A DNA stretch of 38,583 nt from an uncultured Parabacteroides sp. (GCA_944326775.1 CALVFH010000011.1:1-38583); one strand, 5' to 3'. Positions 1 to 8,465 are shown, counted from the first letter of the stretch. Made by a program: numbers and translations. The notes: a model not told the origin generated them from the sequence alone.

Positions 1-15
1 AGTATATTAACCTAA

Positions 16-630
16 ATGACTAATGATATGAGGCGAACAGTGACGAAAAGTATCGCCATCATAGGCGAGGGAGAAACCGAGTGGTTCTATTTTGATTCAT
101 TGAGGGTGGCGTGTCGTTATCCTTTCAAGGTTGCGCCGGATTTCCCTCAGCATAGCGACATCAATCATATTCTAAAACTGGTCGAATCCTATTTGAATAA
201 GCAATATGACTATATCGTATGTTTATTCGATATGGACAGGCTGTTGCAGTATCCCTCTGAAATGCAGTTATATCAGAAAGCAAAGAAGGAGTATAGTAAG
301 AAAAAATATGCAGGGAAGGTGATGTTTATAGAAACGAACCCATGTACGGAATTCTGGTTCTTGCTCCACTTTCTGCCAAATGTGGTTTGTCGGCGATATG
401 AGAGTTATGAGCAGCTGCTTCCGGAACTACAGAAGTATATGCCGGGATATGAAAAGACAAAACGATATTTCATACGCACCAACCTCTATAAATATTTGAC
501 GGAGAATGGTGATTTGGAACGAGCTATGGCAAATTCACAGAAGCTTTGTCAACTTTGCCAAGAATCACCGGAAGATTTGAAGGCATACTCTGAAATTCAT
601 AAGGTAATATTGCTATTCAATGAGATTTAA
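16..630 (+). CDS. rloB: RloB-like TOPRIM-type defence protein
   Basis: This 204-residue protein resembles the RloB family (PF13707), which is usually encoded directly after an AAA ATPase (RloA) and linked to restriction islands and abortive phage defence. Visible signatures are the N-terminal GEGETEWFYF motif (about residues 17-26), an acidic FDMD motif (about 71-74) and the NPCTEFWFLLHF block (about 107-118). These acidic positions fit a TOPRIM-like nuclease fold. The TAA at 13-15 abuts the start codon and may be the stop of the upstream partner, which lies outside the window. The enzymatic activity is inferred from the family. The family call is fairly sure and the target unknown. Confidence 0.8.
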   Translation: MTNDMRRTVTKSIAIIGEGETEWFYFDSLRVACRYPFKVAPDFPQHSDINHILKLVESYLNKQYDYIVCLFDMDRLLQYPSEMQLYQKAKKEYSKKKYAGKVMFIETNPCTEFWFLLHFLPNVVCRRYESYEQLLPELQKYMPGYEKTKRYFIRTNLYKYLTENGDLERAMANSQKLCQLCQESPEDLKAYSEIHKVILLFNEI

Positions 631-665
631 AAATCATTTTTAATCTGCTTGCTTTATTATGTTCT

Positions 666-800
666 TTTGCACGAGTTCGCAAAGCCCTTTTGCTCGCTCG
701 TGCAAAACACCTTTGCTAACCCGTGCAAAACCCCTTTGCTCGCTCGTGCAAAGCCTCTTTGCTAACTCGTGCTAAACACCTTTGCTAACTCGAGCAAAGG
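666..800. repeat. 23-bp palindromic tandem array (six units)
   Basis: Six head-to-tail units start at 666, 689, 712, 735, 758 and 781, with an exact 23-bp period. Each begins TTTGC and most end GCAAA, so each unit is an imperfect inverted repeat of about 18 bp, followed by a C-rich spacer such as ACACC. The centre alternates between forms such as TCGCTCGT and TAACTCGT. The array fills the gap between two convergent genes. No ORF of note lies in it. Confidence 0.85.
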
Positions 801-884
801 AGTGCCACGAAAAACAACTTCTTCCGCAATCTCTTCCGAATAGGGCGTAATAATGTGATTATCAATAGAAAAACCTCTATAGGG

Positions 885-1625
885 TTATTCGTCTTCCCCC
901 AGGAATGAGTTCAGGTTTATTTGCTTGCCGGCATTTTCGCCGTGGGCGGCGCGGCGTTCGCTTTCGGCGCGTTCTTCCTCGGCTTTTTTCTCCAGATAGC
1001 GTTGGTAGGCATCGTCGATTTGCTTTTCCTTTTTCTGGCGGTAGTCGTCGCACATGGATTTGTGCTGGTCGTAGATCTTCTTTAACTCGTCGTTGGCCTC
1101 GTCGGTCTCTTTCGGTTGGGCATCTTTCAGCTTGGCCGCCATCTTGACTTCACACGAGACACGCGCCGCTTCCAGCCGACCGGTGGCTTCGTCGTAAATC
1201 ATTTTTACATAGTCCATTCCGGCATCGTGGCGGTCTTTGTTGATTTCGGGCATGGTGCAAAGCAGGTACTTGTCCGTATCCTCGGAACTTTCCGGCGATT
1301 GGGGCATATCCGCGTTTTCCTCGTCCTGTTCCAATTCCTTCTGCTCCTGCCGGTATTCGGGATGGGCATGGGCAATCGCCTTGCTGATGGCGAAGAGGAA
1401 CGCCTGGTCTTTGGGGATGATGGCAAACTGGTCGTCTTCCGGGATGGCGACATCGGCCGTATTTTCCAGATAGACCTTTTCGTCGTCGATTTCCACTTCA
1501 ACCGACAAGAGGGCTGCCGGCTCGGCCTTTACTGAGAAATTCATGAACTGGTAATTCATATAAACGGTATAGGCATTCATCTTCTCTTTCGCTTCTGTTA
1601 GCAGTAGTCTGATTGAATTTTTCAT
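885..1625 (-). CDS. Charged helical protein of unknown function, partner of the PEGA gene
   Basis: This 246-residue protein is not recognised with confidence. It has no signal peptide or membrane segment. Residues about 1-90 look folded and include a run of beta-type segments. Residues about 90-120 are an acidic linker rich in E, D and S. Residues about 135-225 are strongly helical and end in a K/E/R-rich coiled coil. The helical part has a faint resemblance to the ribosome recycling factor superfamily (pattern ARVSCEVKMAAKLK followed by a long charged helix), too weak to name. It lies 11 bp downstream of the PEGA-like gene on the same strand, so the two are probably one transcript. Their divergence from the E1 gene suggests, without proving, membership of the same accessory system. 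Confidence 0.7.
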   Translation of the reverse strand: MKNSIRLLLTEAKEKMNAYTVYMNYQFMNFSVKAEPAALLSVEVEIDDEKVYLENTADVAIPEDDQFAIIPKDQAFLFAISKAIAHAHPEYRQEQKELEQDEENADMPQSPESSEDTDKYLLCTMPEINKDRHDAGMDYVKMIYDEATGRLEAARVSCEVKMAAKLKDAQPKETDEANDELKKIYDQHKSMCDDYRQKKEKQIDDAYQRYLEKKAEEERAESERRAAHGENAGKQINLNSFLGEDE

Positions 1626-1636
1626 TGCGTATCTTT

Positions 1637-2965
1637 TTATTTCAATTTCAAATGTACATTGACAATATCATTTCCTTTAAGGTAAACCACGGATTCAGCT
1701 TCCTTTTTGCCTTTCTTCAGTTGCAACCGGTAACTTCGGTCGGCAGGCAGATGCTTCAGTACGCAGGGCGTTTCGCCGACCGGGATGCCGTTCAGGAAAA
1801 TTTGCGCGTTTACTTCATTGCTTGATATGTTCAGGAAACCGTAATCAGCCAGCGGAGACGCTAAGTTCAGTTCGACGGGTTTGCCGGCTTCTACCCAGAA
1901 GAAGGTTGTCCGCGAATCTAACTCTTCTTTTTGTGAGCTGACGGCATAGAAACCAGGAGCCAGATAGCCAGTCCATTCTCCCGTCCCTATATGTTCCCGG
2001 TTGAGCCAGATGGCTGTTTCAGCATTGAAGGCGATGATATGGACCGGCGACAGCTGTTGGTTCTCCGTGTTGGTTGGGACGGTATCTTCCGCTTGTGTGG
2101 GGGCGGAAATCACTTCGGAAGGGCGGTTTTCCGCTAACGTCTCTTCCGGGATGGCGGTCAGAGTGGTTTCACTGAGGTCGATTACTTTTCGCTGGGAGTT
2201 GGCGATGTCGATAAAACGGTCGTAATAGAGTTGTCCGTTTTGCCGTATGGATAAGCGGTAACGACCGGGTTTCAAACGGCCGGTTTCGGCTGTCCGGATT
2301 CCGATTTCCTGTCCGTCCAATAAGATTTGAGCTTGAGGCAGACGGGTGCGGACGGTCAGATAGGCGTAATAGGGCTCCAGTTCGAAATGCTTTTCCAACC
2401 GGGCGGAATCGGTCAGTTCCAGTGTGTCGCTTATTGCCTTGTAGAACGGCGACTCGATGCGGCACGGATGTTTCCCCATATTCAGGTAGAGCGACAACAT
2501 CCCGTCTTGAACCGGATGGATGAGGCTGTCGATGTAGAAGATGGCGTTTCCCGGATTGACGGTGAGCAGCGCCCATTGCTTTTCCTGCTGGTATTCTTTG
2601 TCCGGACTTTCCGTGTGAAGATAGACTTGGTACCGCCTTTTCTTTTTTACGCCCTTTCCGGGTATTTTCCAGTTTAATTGTCCATAGTCAGGATGCTTGA
2701 TAAGGAGGGAGGTCGTTCTGTTGGGCAGTGACAGGGTAAGTGTCCCTTCTCCTTCGATGGCGGCGACAGGCGTGGAACCGATAAAAAACTCGAATCCTTT
2801 TTCGTTGGTAAGGATGTCCAACAAGGCAAAATGTTTGTCGGTTTCATAAGTCGCCTTTTGCCAGAAAGGGTGCGTGTAGCGTTTGAAATCTTCCACATGC
2901 ATTTGTTGGGCAATCAGCGGAAGGGGCAGAATATTTAAAAGGAGAATGAACCAGACGTATTTCAT
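1637..2965 (-). CDS. Exported protein with PEGA-like repeats
   Basis: This 442-residue protein starts with a clear signal peptide (hydrophobic stretch WFILLLNILPLPLIAQ) and probably acts in the periplasm or at the surface. At least four repeats follow the PEGA-domain pattern (beta-strands around a short 'xxIxLNGxxxGxTP' core): about residues 125-195, 195-265, 310-370 and 370-442. The last is the clearest, with NAQIFLNGIPVGETPCVLKHL. The segment at about 270-305 is a low-complexity T/E/P/S linker. PEGA domains are usually surface or wall-associated binding modules. The gene diverges from the E1 gene across a 97-bp gap with a promoter box on each strand, so it may be an envelope part of the neighbouring system. 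Function is unknown. Confidence 0.75.
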   Translation of the reverse strand: MKYVWFILLLNILPLPLIAQQMHVEDFKRYTHPFWQKATYETDKHFALLDILTNEKGFEFFIGSTPVAAIEGEGTLTLSLPNRTTSLLIKHPDYGQLNWKIPGKGVKKKRRYQVYLHTESPDKEYQQEKQWALLTVNPGNAIFYIDSLIHPVQDGMLSLYLNMGKHPCRIESPFYKAISDTLELTDSARLEKHFELEPYYAYLTVRTRLPQAQILLDGQEIGIRTAETGRLKPGRYRLSIRQNGQLYYDRFIDIANSQRKVIDLSETTLTAIPEETLAENRPSEVISAPTQAEDTVPTNTENQQLSPVHIIAFNAETAIWLNREHIGTGEWTGYLAPGFYAVSSQKEELDSRTTFFWVEAGKPVELNLASPLADYGFLNISSNEVNAQIFLNGIPVGETPCVLKHLPADRSYRLQLKKGKKEAESVVYLKGNDIVNVHLKLK

Positions 2966-2988
2966 GCTATCTTAAATGTCTTAGGCTA

Positions 2989-2996
2989 CAAACTTA
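2989..2996 (-). promoter_or_regulatory. Bacteroidetes -7 box for the leftward operon
   Basis: Read on the minus strand, this is TAAGTTTG, matching the TAnnTTTG -7 consensus of Bacteroidetes primary sigma factor promoters. It lies 23 bp upstream of the PEGA-like gene start. No convincing -33 TTTG element is seen. Confidence 0.5.
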
Positions 2997-3028
2997 GTGA
3001 ATTTCTTCGGAATAAATGAAATGTTTCT

Positions 3029-3036
3029 TACATTTG
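3029..3036 (+). promoter_or_regulatory. Bacteroidetes -7 box for the E1/baseplate operon
   Basis: TACATTTG matches TAnnTTTG and lies 26 bp before the E1 start codon. With the opposite-strand box at 2989-2996 it makes a compact divergent promoter. The -33 element is weak. Confidence 0.5.
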
Positions 3037-3062
3037 TGCGAGATAAAACAAGATGAAACAGC

Positions 3063-4295
3063 ATGGATAAGGATGACTTGGTGCAAACAATTTCTTCTGC
3101 GGAAAGCGATGATGTTTTTCGTCTTTTGTCTTGGTTTCGTTCAGAACGGGTGAAGCAGGCGAATGTCATGGTTGTGGGTTGTGGAGCATTGGGAAATGAG
3201 GTGTTGAAAAATCTGGCCTTGTTCGGACTGGAGCATCTGGTTATAGTTGATTTTGACAGTGTCGAATCTTCCAATCTGACCCGCTCGGTTCTTTTCAGGC
3301 AGGCGGATGCGGAGCAGAGCCGGATGAAAGCGCTGGTAGCGGCCGAACGGCTTCGTGATATCAATCCGGCCCTGAACGTTTTGCCTTTGTTGGGTGATAT
3401 TACACATGATGTCGGACTGGGTTTGCTGAGGCGGATGGATGTCGTGGTCTGTTGCGTGGATAACCGATGGGCCCGCTATTGCCTGAACCGTCTGTGTATG
3501 CGTGCCGGTGTGCCTTGGGTGGATGGCGGCATCGATGGTTTGGAGGGCACGGCCCGCGTCTTTATTCCTGGTAAGAATTGTTACGCCTGCAATTTGGGGC
3601 CGGAGGCATTGCGTGATTTGTCGTTCCGGCTTTCATGTTCTTCTGTCGTGAAACGGAATGAACAGGCAGGCAGGGTGCCGACTACTCCGGTCGTGGCATC
3701 TGTTATTGGAGCAGTTGAGGCACAGGAAGCCGTCAAGTTGTTGCATCCCGAGGAACTGGATCAGGGAACACTGACTTCGCTATGTGGAAAGATGTTCTAT
3801 TATGAAGGGCAATATCTGGCTTCGCGGATTGTTGATTTTGTCGGTTATGATGCAGATTGCCCGGTGCATGAATCTTGGGTGCCTGTTAGTCCGGTGCCGC
3901 TTTCTACCCGAATGCGTGTAGATGAGGCTTTGGATTGTTTAAGTGAGCAGCATTCTTGCCGGGAGGTCGAGATTCTTCTTCCAGATCATAGTTTTGTGGA
4001 TTATCTCCTTACCAGGGAAGAGGAACGGAAGTTTTCGGTTATGGTTCCTGATTATGAGGTCGAGCGGTTTGTGGAGCTGCATCCGGTTTTAAGATATATG
4101 CCGTTCCACCAATTGTACCAACATGAATGGAAATCCCTCGACCGGCGATTCCCGTATCCGTCTCTGACTTTAAGAGAAATCGGAATACCTGAATGGGATA
4201 TATTGCCGGTGAAGACAGAGGCCGGACGCAGTTATGTGGAACTGGTCGATGAACTGAATTATGCAAGGGTTTTATCAAAAACGGATGAGGTATGA
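3063..4295 (+). CDS. E1-like ubiquitin-activating (ThiF/MoeB-fold) enzyme
   Basis: The 410-residue protein belongs to the ThiF/HesA/E1 superfamily, which adenylates the C-terminal carboxylate of a ubiquitin-like protein. Residues 35-46 form the Rossmann glycine loop (VMVVGCGALGNE). Acidic residues D63 and D65, N71, R74 and K89 match the ATP-handling positions, and D133 lies in the CCVDN motif. C173/C176 with C266/H269 make a likely structural zinc site. C192, before the GRVPTTP turn, is a candidate thioester cysteine, but this needs alignment. Residues about 280-410 form an extra C-terminal region that could bind the E2, by analogy with the UFD of eukaryotic E1s. The gene leads the rightward operon, and its stop overlaps the next start (ATGA). 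Confidence 0.88.
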   Translation: MDKDDLVQTISSAESDDVFRLLSWFRSERVKQANVMVVGCGALGNEVLKNLALFGLEHLVIVDFDSVESSNLTRSVLFRQADAEQSRMKALVAAERLRDINPALNVLPLLGDITHDVGLGLLRRMDVVVCCVDNRWARYCLNRLCMRAGVPWVDGGIDGLEGTARVFIPGKNCYACNLGPEALRDLSFRLSCSSVVKRNEQAGRVPTTPVVASVIGAVEAQEAVKLLHPEELDQGTLTSLCGKMFYYEGQYLASRIVDFVGYDADCPVHESWVPVSPVPLSTRMRVDEALDCLSEQHSCREVEILLPDHSFVDYLLTREEERKFSVMVPDYEVERFVELHPVLRYMPFHQLYQHEWKSLDRRFPYPSLTLREIGIPEWDILPVKTEAGRSYVELVDELNYARVLSKTDEV

Positions 4296-5080
4296 AAAGT
4301 GAAACAGATTTATTCGATATCAGTGCGGAATTCTTATTGAATTATCTTTATCCTGATCGGGTGGACCAATGGGAGGTTGACCAGGCTGGGGCGTTCTATC
4401 GGAATTACAGTCAGGATGTGCTGGCCATCAATGAGGAAGAACGGACGGTGCAGCTGGCTCGCGACGGTTTTTTCCATCGGCTTCCACAGGGGCTGATTGC
4501 TCGCGACGATGCTTTGAAAGGAAAAGATTTCAAGGCAAAAAATGAACGATTGATGCGGAAAGCCGAACAATTCCGGAAATTGTTCAAGCCAGTGGATACT
4601 ACTTTTTTTCGTTGCCGTCTGCATGTTGAACAGCAAGTATCCCGGCTTTTAAACGAGAGGTTACCTTTTCTGCTGAAGCGTTATTTTGGATATGACATAG
4701 AAAATGAGCAGAATATTTATGTCAGAAAAGTTGCTCCTTTTTTGCTGTATGTTCGCTATTTGAGAGCGGATTTTCATTTTATACGGGATTTGTTGGCGGG
4801 TTTGATGGATTGTAAAGTTCAGTTGCATACCGGACGGTTTACTTGGGAAGAAAATATCCACGATTCGTGTCCGTCTGTGCGATATGAATTGATTATGCCA
4901 AATTTGAGCAATGAAGCTTATCGGGCGTTGAGTGAAGATATTGTTCCTCTCCAGCGTTTTCTTCAAGAATGGTTCATACCATTTGATACTCATTTTACGG
5001 TGGAAATCAAATCACATGAACAGCCATTGGTGTTAGGTGAAAGCCTGACATTGGGATATAATATGGAAATTCATCAATAA
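4292..5080 (+). CDS. tssG: TssG-like T6SS baseplate subunit
   Basis: The 262-residue protein resembles the short, divergent TssG of Bacteroidetes (type iii) T6SS. TssG forms the baseplate wedge with TssF and TssE. Supporting features are the early LARDGFFHRLPQGLI segment, followed by a K/E/R helix and an FKPVDTTFFRCRL segment (about residues 60-115). The C-terminus ends in a beta-rich part with LGESLTLGYNMEI. No signal or membrane segment is seen. Its ATG overlaps the E1 stop by four bases, implying translational coupling. Family assignment rests on pattern memory and on the TssK, TssE and TssF-like neighbours. A divergent phage-baseplate protein is the alternative. Confidence 0.65.
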   Translation: MKSETDLFDISAEFLLNYLYPDRVDQWEVDQAGAFYRNYSQDVLAINEEERTVQLARDGFFHRLPQGLIARDDALKGKDFKAKNERLMRKAEQFRKLFKPVDTTFFRCRLHVEQQVSRLLNERLPFLLKRYFGYDIENEQNIYVRKVAPFLLYVRYLRADFHFIRDLLAGLMDCKVQLHTGRFTWEENIHDSCPSVRYELIMPNLSNEAYRALSEDIVPLQRFLQEWFIPFDTHFTVEIKSHEQPLVLGESLTLGYNMEIHQ

Positions 5081-5110
5081 TAATAATTCGGATTATCGTT
5101 CAATAATACT

Positions 5111-6253
5111 ATGAATATCAATTCAAAAATAGATTGGAAGACCGGTATGGCGATTTCTGCCCAGACGTTTATCCAAATGGATAGAAACCTGGCGTTGAGG
5201 CAGGAGGTAGCAAGTCGTACTTCTAACGGAGATCAGTTTGGGCTGATTCCTTTTACGGAGTTTAAGTGCCAGGGTGGATTTGTCCGCAATAAACTGGAAA
5301 TAGAGCGTTTGGTTTGTATGGCTCTGTTACCATCCGGAAAGATTTTACATATCGACGAGAATGTGGTGGTTACTGTGCCATTGGTGTATGGAGAAGTATA
5401 TTATCTGGCTTGCGGTTTTGGAGAAAATGAAACTGCTTTTGAAGTGATGGATACGCCATTCATACGGCCGGAGTACAGTTATGGTGTTTATTCGTTGGAA
5501 GAGTTGGAAGGTAGCGATCTTTTTCCGTTGATGAAGTTCAAGGTTACTGATGGCGTCTTTTCAATCGATGAACAATATATCCCTCCTTGCCTGCATCTTT
5601 TGTCGGACAATCGTTTTGAGGCTTGCATAATGCGTCTGGCGGAAGAGATTGCCAAGCTGGCCGAACATCCCAATTTGGAGTCAGGCGAGGGGAAACGGGC
5701 ATTCCAGCGTTATGCGTATATCTTGAAGCACTACAATTTGAAGAGTCGGACGGCTCAGTTCATTAGTTTAACTAAGGAGATAGCCCAAGCGATAGATTAT
5801 TATATCGTTATTCCCAATACGAAAACGCCACAAGCTTTAGAATCCTGTTCAGAATATGATATTCTATTATGGATGAATTGGCTGACTCAGTATGCCTATA
5901 GTGCTTCAACTTTGCTTGATAAAGTAGTAATAGAAGATCATTCTATCGATTTTGATGCGCTTAAAGCTCAGATTATAGCTGAACTATATGAACGGTTATC
6001 GAAAGAATTGCATGACAAGCTTTATGAGGAATTAAAAGGCAAGTTGTATGCAGAGATATTGGACGAACTGACTTTGCGATTGATGGATCATATCAACAAT
6101 CGTTTAAAGAATGAGTTACATGCTTTGTTGTCGGGCGAGCTTTCCGAAGAATTGTTTGAAAAGCTTTATAAAGCCTTGTATGATAGTCTCTATAAGGCTT
6201 TATATGTGCCGGAAGAGAAAGAAGAGGAAGAAGAGTTTATGCCTTTAATTTAA
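5111..6253 (+). CDS. tssK: TssK-like baseplate adaptor with an octad-repeat tail
   Basis: The N-terminus reads WKTGMAISAQTFIQMDR, close to the TssK opening pattern W-x-x-GM-x-x-x-x-Q-x-F-x-x-x-D. TssK connects the T6SS baseplate to the membrane complex. Residues about 50-165 are beta-rich and 165-290 helical. At 380 residues it is shorter than typical TssK (about 440). Residues 293-364 are nine consecutive 8-residue repeats with I or L at positions 4 and 8 of every unit (for example YERLSKEL, HDKLYEEL, FEKLYKAL). A poly-Glu stretch and the ending FMPLI follow. This tail stands where TssK normally contacts membrane-complex proteins, so it may have a different docking partner here. Confidence 0.65.
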   Translation: MNINSKIDWKTGMAISAQTFIQMDRNLALRQEVASRTSNGDQFGLIPFTEFKCQGGFVRNKLEIERLVCMALLPSGKILHIDENVVVTVPLVYGEVYYLACGFGENETAFEVMDTPFIRPEYSYGVYSLEELEGSDLFPLMKFKVTDGVFSIDEQYIPPCLHLLSDNRFEACIMRLAEEIAKLAEHPNLESGEGKRAFQRYAYILKHYNLKSRTAQFISLTKEIAQAIDYYIVIPNTKTPQALESCSEYDILLWMNWLTQYAYSASTLLDKVVIEDHSIDFDALKAQIIAELYERLSKELHDKLYEELKGKLYAEILDELTLRLMDHINNRLKNELHALLSGELSEELFEKLYKALYDSLYKALYVPEEKEEEEEFMPLI

Positions 6254-6260
6254 TATTGCT

Positions 6261-6704
6261 ATGAGTATATTGCTGCCATTACAGGTTGTGAACGGACGGT
6301 TGTTGCAGGCTAAGGAAGATAAAATGGCTATTGATGCTTTTTTGGAATTGTTGCTGACTACCGCCTGTGGAAGTTGTGTCTGTGATCCTCAGTTCGGTTT
6401 CATTTTCAATAATCTCAGATTTGAAATTTTCAATGAAAAAGAAGGGGTTATCTATAATTCTAAAGTAACTAAGGATAATCTGAATTTGTATGATAAGAAG
6501 GTATCGGGTACGTCCAAGAGCATCAATACTTTTGCGATAGAACTGAAGAAAGCCATTGAAAGGTATGAAAAACGTATTTTCAATGTAGCAGTTACCATGG
6601 CTTATGTAAAGAGCGAAAAAAGAATACATATTAACATAGAAGGAACCATCGTTGAGACCAAAGAAGCATATCGATATACTTCCAGTCTTAATATTTGGAA
6701 TTGA
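6261..6704 (+). CDS. tssE: TssE-like (gp25 family) baseplate subunit
   Basis: The 147-residue protein matches the gp25/TssE layout: a helix with the pattern AIDAFLELLLTTACGS, then DPQFGFIFNNLRFEIF, then a C-terminal beta-sheet region after an alpha-helix (about residues 85-105). In T4 gp25 and TssE the comparable region (N-x-x-x-L-L-x-T-x-x-G followed by a DPxFG turn) helps nucleate sheath assembly. It lies 7 bp after the TssK-like gene and 26 bp before the TssF-like gene, the expected company. It is divergent but recognisable. Whether it can still recruit a sheath is unknown, since no sheath gene is in view. Confidence 0.7.
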   Translation: MSILLPLQVVNGRLLQAKEDKMAIDAFLELLLTTACGSCVCDPQFGFIFNNLRFEIFNEKEGVIYNSKVTKDNLNLYDKKVSGTSKSINTFAIELKKAIERYEKRIFNVAVTMAYVKSEKRIHINIEGTIVETKEAYRYTSSLNIWN

Positions 6705-6730
6705 TATTTATGTGATAAAAAGAATATCCT

Positions 6731-8425
6731 ATGAAGCAAACAATATTTACGACACGTCAAAGAGCGGAAGAACTTCTTGAGGAGGCGATTGCTATCTGGA
6801 AGCATAGTTACAGTATTGAGAATCTGGAAGGGATAGAACGTGATCCGGTCTTTTCGCTTTTTCTGACAGCTCTTGCTTATGAGGTGAATGAACTGGATGC
6901 CGAGATAGAACAGCTTAGGGCGGATATCTTTCAAGAGTTTGCTAAAATGCTTATCCCGTACAACCAAACTCATGCTCTTCCGGCTTCAGCCGTGGTAGAA
7001 GTGAAACCGAATGATCAGATTCCGACGCAGGTACTGGACCATCGAACGAATTTTCTACTATCGAAAACACCCTATACATTTATTCCTTTGTTGAGAACCC
7101 AGTTATTCAATGGAGAAATTGCCTCTATTGTCCGATTGGATAACCGGCGATGGAAAGTAAGTTTGCACTTCAAAGATCCGGTGGAAAATTTATCGGGTAT
7201 GACATTCCTGGTCAATAATCCTCATTTTCGGGATTTGAAGCTTTTTGTAAATGGACGGGCACTTCCGTTGGTGAAACCTTGGGATTATGCTGATCTTCCT
7301 CTTGACCGCTGTTTTTCTTTGGAGAACATGATTTATAGCCAGTCGTTGATTTATCAGGCTCGCAATACATGGTTCGACCTGTTTGCCAAACAAAATGTGC
7401 GGTTGTTTTACGTTGACACTTATAAATTGTCGTCTCAGGCAATTCCCAGTGAAAAAGTAGATTTGGTTTTTGAATTCCTTGGAATAGATGATGAATTTAA
7501 ATTCGATAAAGAGCAGTTGTTTTTGAATTGCACGATATTGGTTAATGCTCAAGAACGGTCGGTTACTCTTTCTTCCAATTCTCCGATTGCTCGTATTTCC
7601 GGTGGGGATGAAACAACGCTCAAATGGCAATTTATGCATATGATACGTCCTTCGAATGTGCAGTTGTTCCATGAAGAGCCTGTTGAAATTCGGAAAATTG
7701 CTGCTGATCGGTTTAATCCAGAGCGACTGGTGAAATTAGCCAGTTCCTTAATCAGCCGTTTTACTTCCGATTATTACGCATTTCAGCAAATGGCTCCATT
7801 CAATGAAGGTTCATTTAAGGAACAGTTTTATGCTTTGTTAAAACGAATTTCAGATGGGGTATTACAGGCTTCCGAGCAGATGTCATCCGGTCTCTATATT
7901 GTGTTGAAAAACAATCATCGCTTTCATGTGGAAAATGTAAGTCTTGAAATGAACTATTTGATGACCAATGGAAGTGAGGTTAATCAAAACTTGGATGAGG
8001 GATGTTCATTTGAACCCATATCGGCATCTTTTATCAAGAGTACTCGACTGTTGGCAGAGCCTGTGTTTGGTTATGACGAGATTCAGGGTGCCGATGCGGA
8101 AGGGCTGCTTTCCCGATATTACTGGATAACAAACGATCGGATTGTTACTCCGTCAGATATTAAGATTTTTTGTTACAATGAATTGGAAACTCGTTTTGGT
8201 ATAACTAATGATCTGATAGAGAAAATTAAGGTAAAACCGGTTCAGTATGCCGATTATGCTCATTGCGGATATGAAATACAAGTGCATATTTTATTAAAAA
8301 ACAGTTCATATGTCAAACGTAGTTTCGAAGGAAAGATTCCGAAAACAGAGATGATTTTGCAAAAAATGATAGAGGTAAGAAGTATGCATATTTTCCCGGT
8401 TCAGGTGAATATTGAAATTCAATAG
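6731..8425 (+). CDS. tssF: TssF-like T6SS baseplate subunit
   Basis: At 564 residues this has the size and N-terminal design of TssF. The first 100 residues include RAEELLEEAIAIWKH, then DPVFSLFLTALAYEVNELDAEI, then RADIFQEFAKMLIPYNQTHALPAS. These match the TssF pattern of an A-x-x-x-W helix, a D-P-V-x-x-L-x-x-A-x-A-x-E helix and an L-x-P-x-x-x-x-x-P-A entry into the beta domains. The rest is mixed beta-rich with no membrane segment. TssF wraps TssG in the baseplate wedge. It is the last gene of the first rightward transcription unit, since a promoter box follows in the gap before the Ubl gene. Confidence 0.72.
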   Translation: MKQTIFTTRQRAEELLEEAIAIWKHSYSIENLEGIERDPVFSLFLTALAYEVNELDAEIEQLRADIFQEFAKMLIPYNQTHALPASAVVEVKPNDQIPTQVLDHRTNFLLSKTPYTFIPLLRTQLFNGEIASIVRLDNRRWKVSLHFKDPVENLSGMTFLVNNPHFRDLKLFVNGRALPLVKPWDYADLPLDRCFSLENMIYSQSLIYQARNTWFDLFAKQNVRLFYVDTYKLSSQAIPSEKVDLVFEFLGIDDEFKFDKEQLFLNCTILVNAQERSVTLSSNSPIARISGGDETTLKWQFMHMIRPSNVQLFHEEPVEIRKIAADRFNPERLVKLASSLISRFTSDYYAFQQMAPFNEGSFKEQFYALLKRISDGVLQASEQMSSGLYIVLKNNHRFHVENVSLEMNYLMTNGSEVNQNLDEGCSFEPISASFIKSTRLLAEPVFGYDEIQGADAEGLLSRYYWITNDRIVTPSDIKIFCYNELETRFGITNDLIEKIKVKPVQYADYAHCGYEIQVHILLKNSSYVKRSFEGKIPKTEMILQKMIEVRSMHIFPVQVNIEIQ

Positions 8426-8465
8426 TTGGAGGATGTTATTCACGTCATAATAAATAGATTTATTG

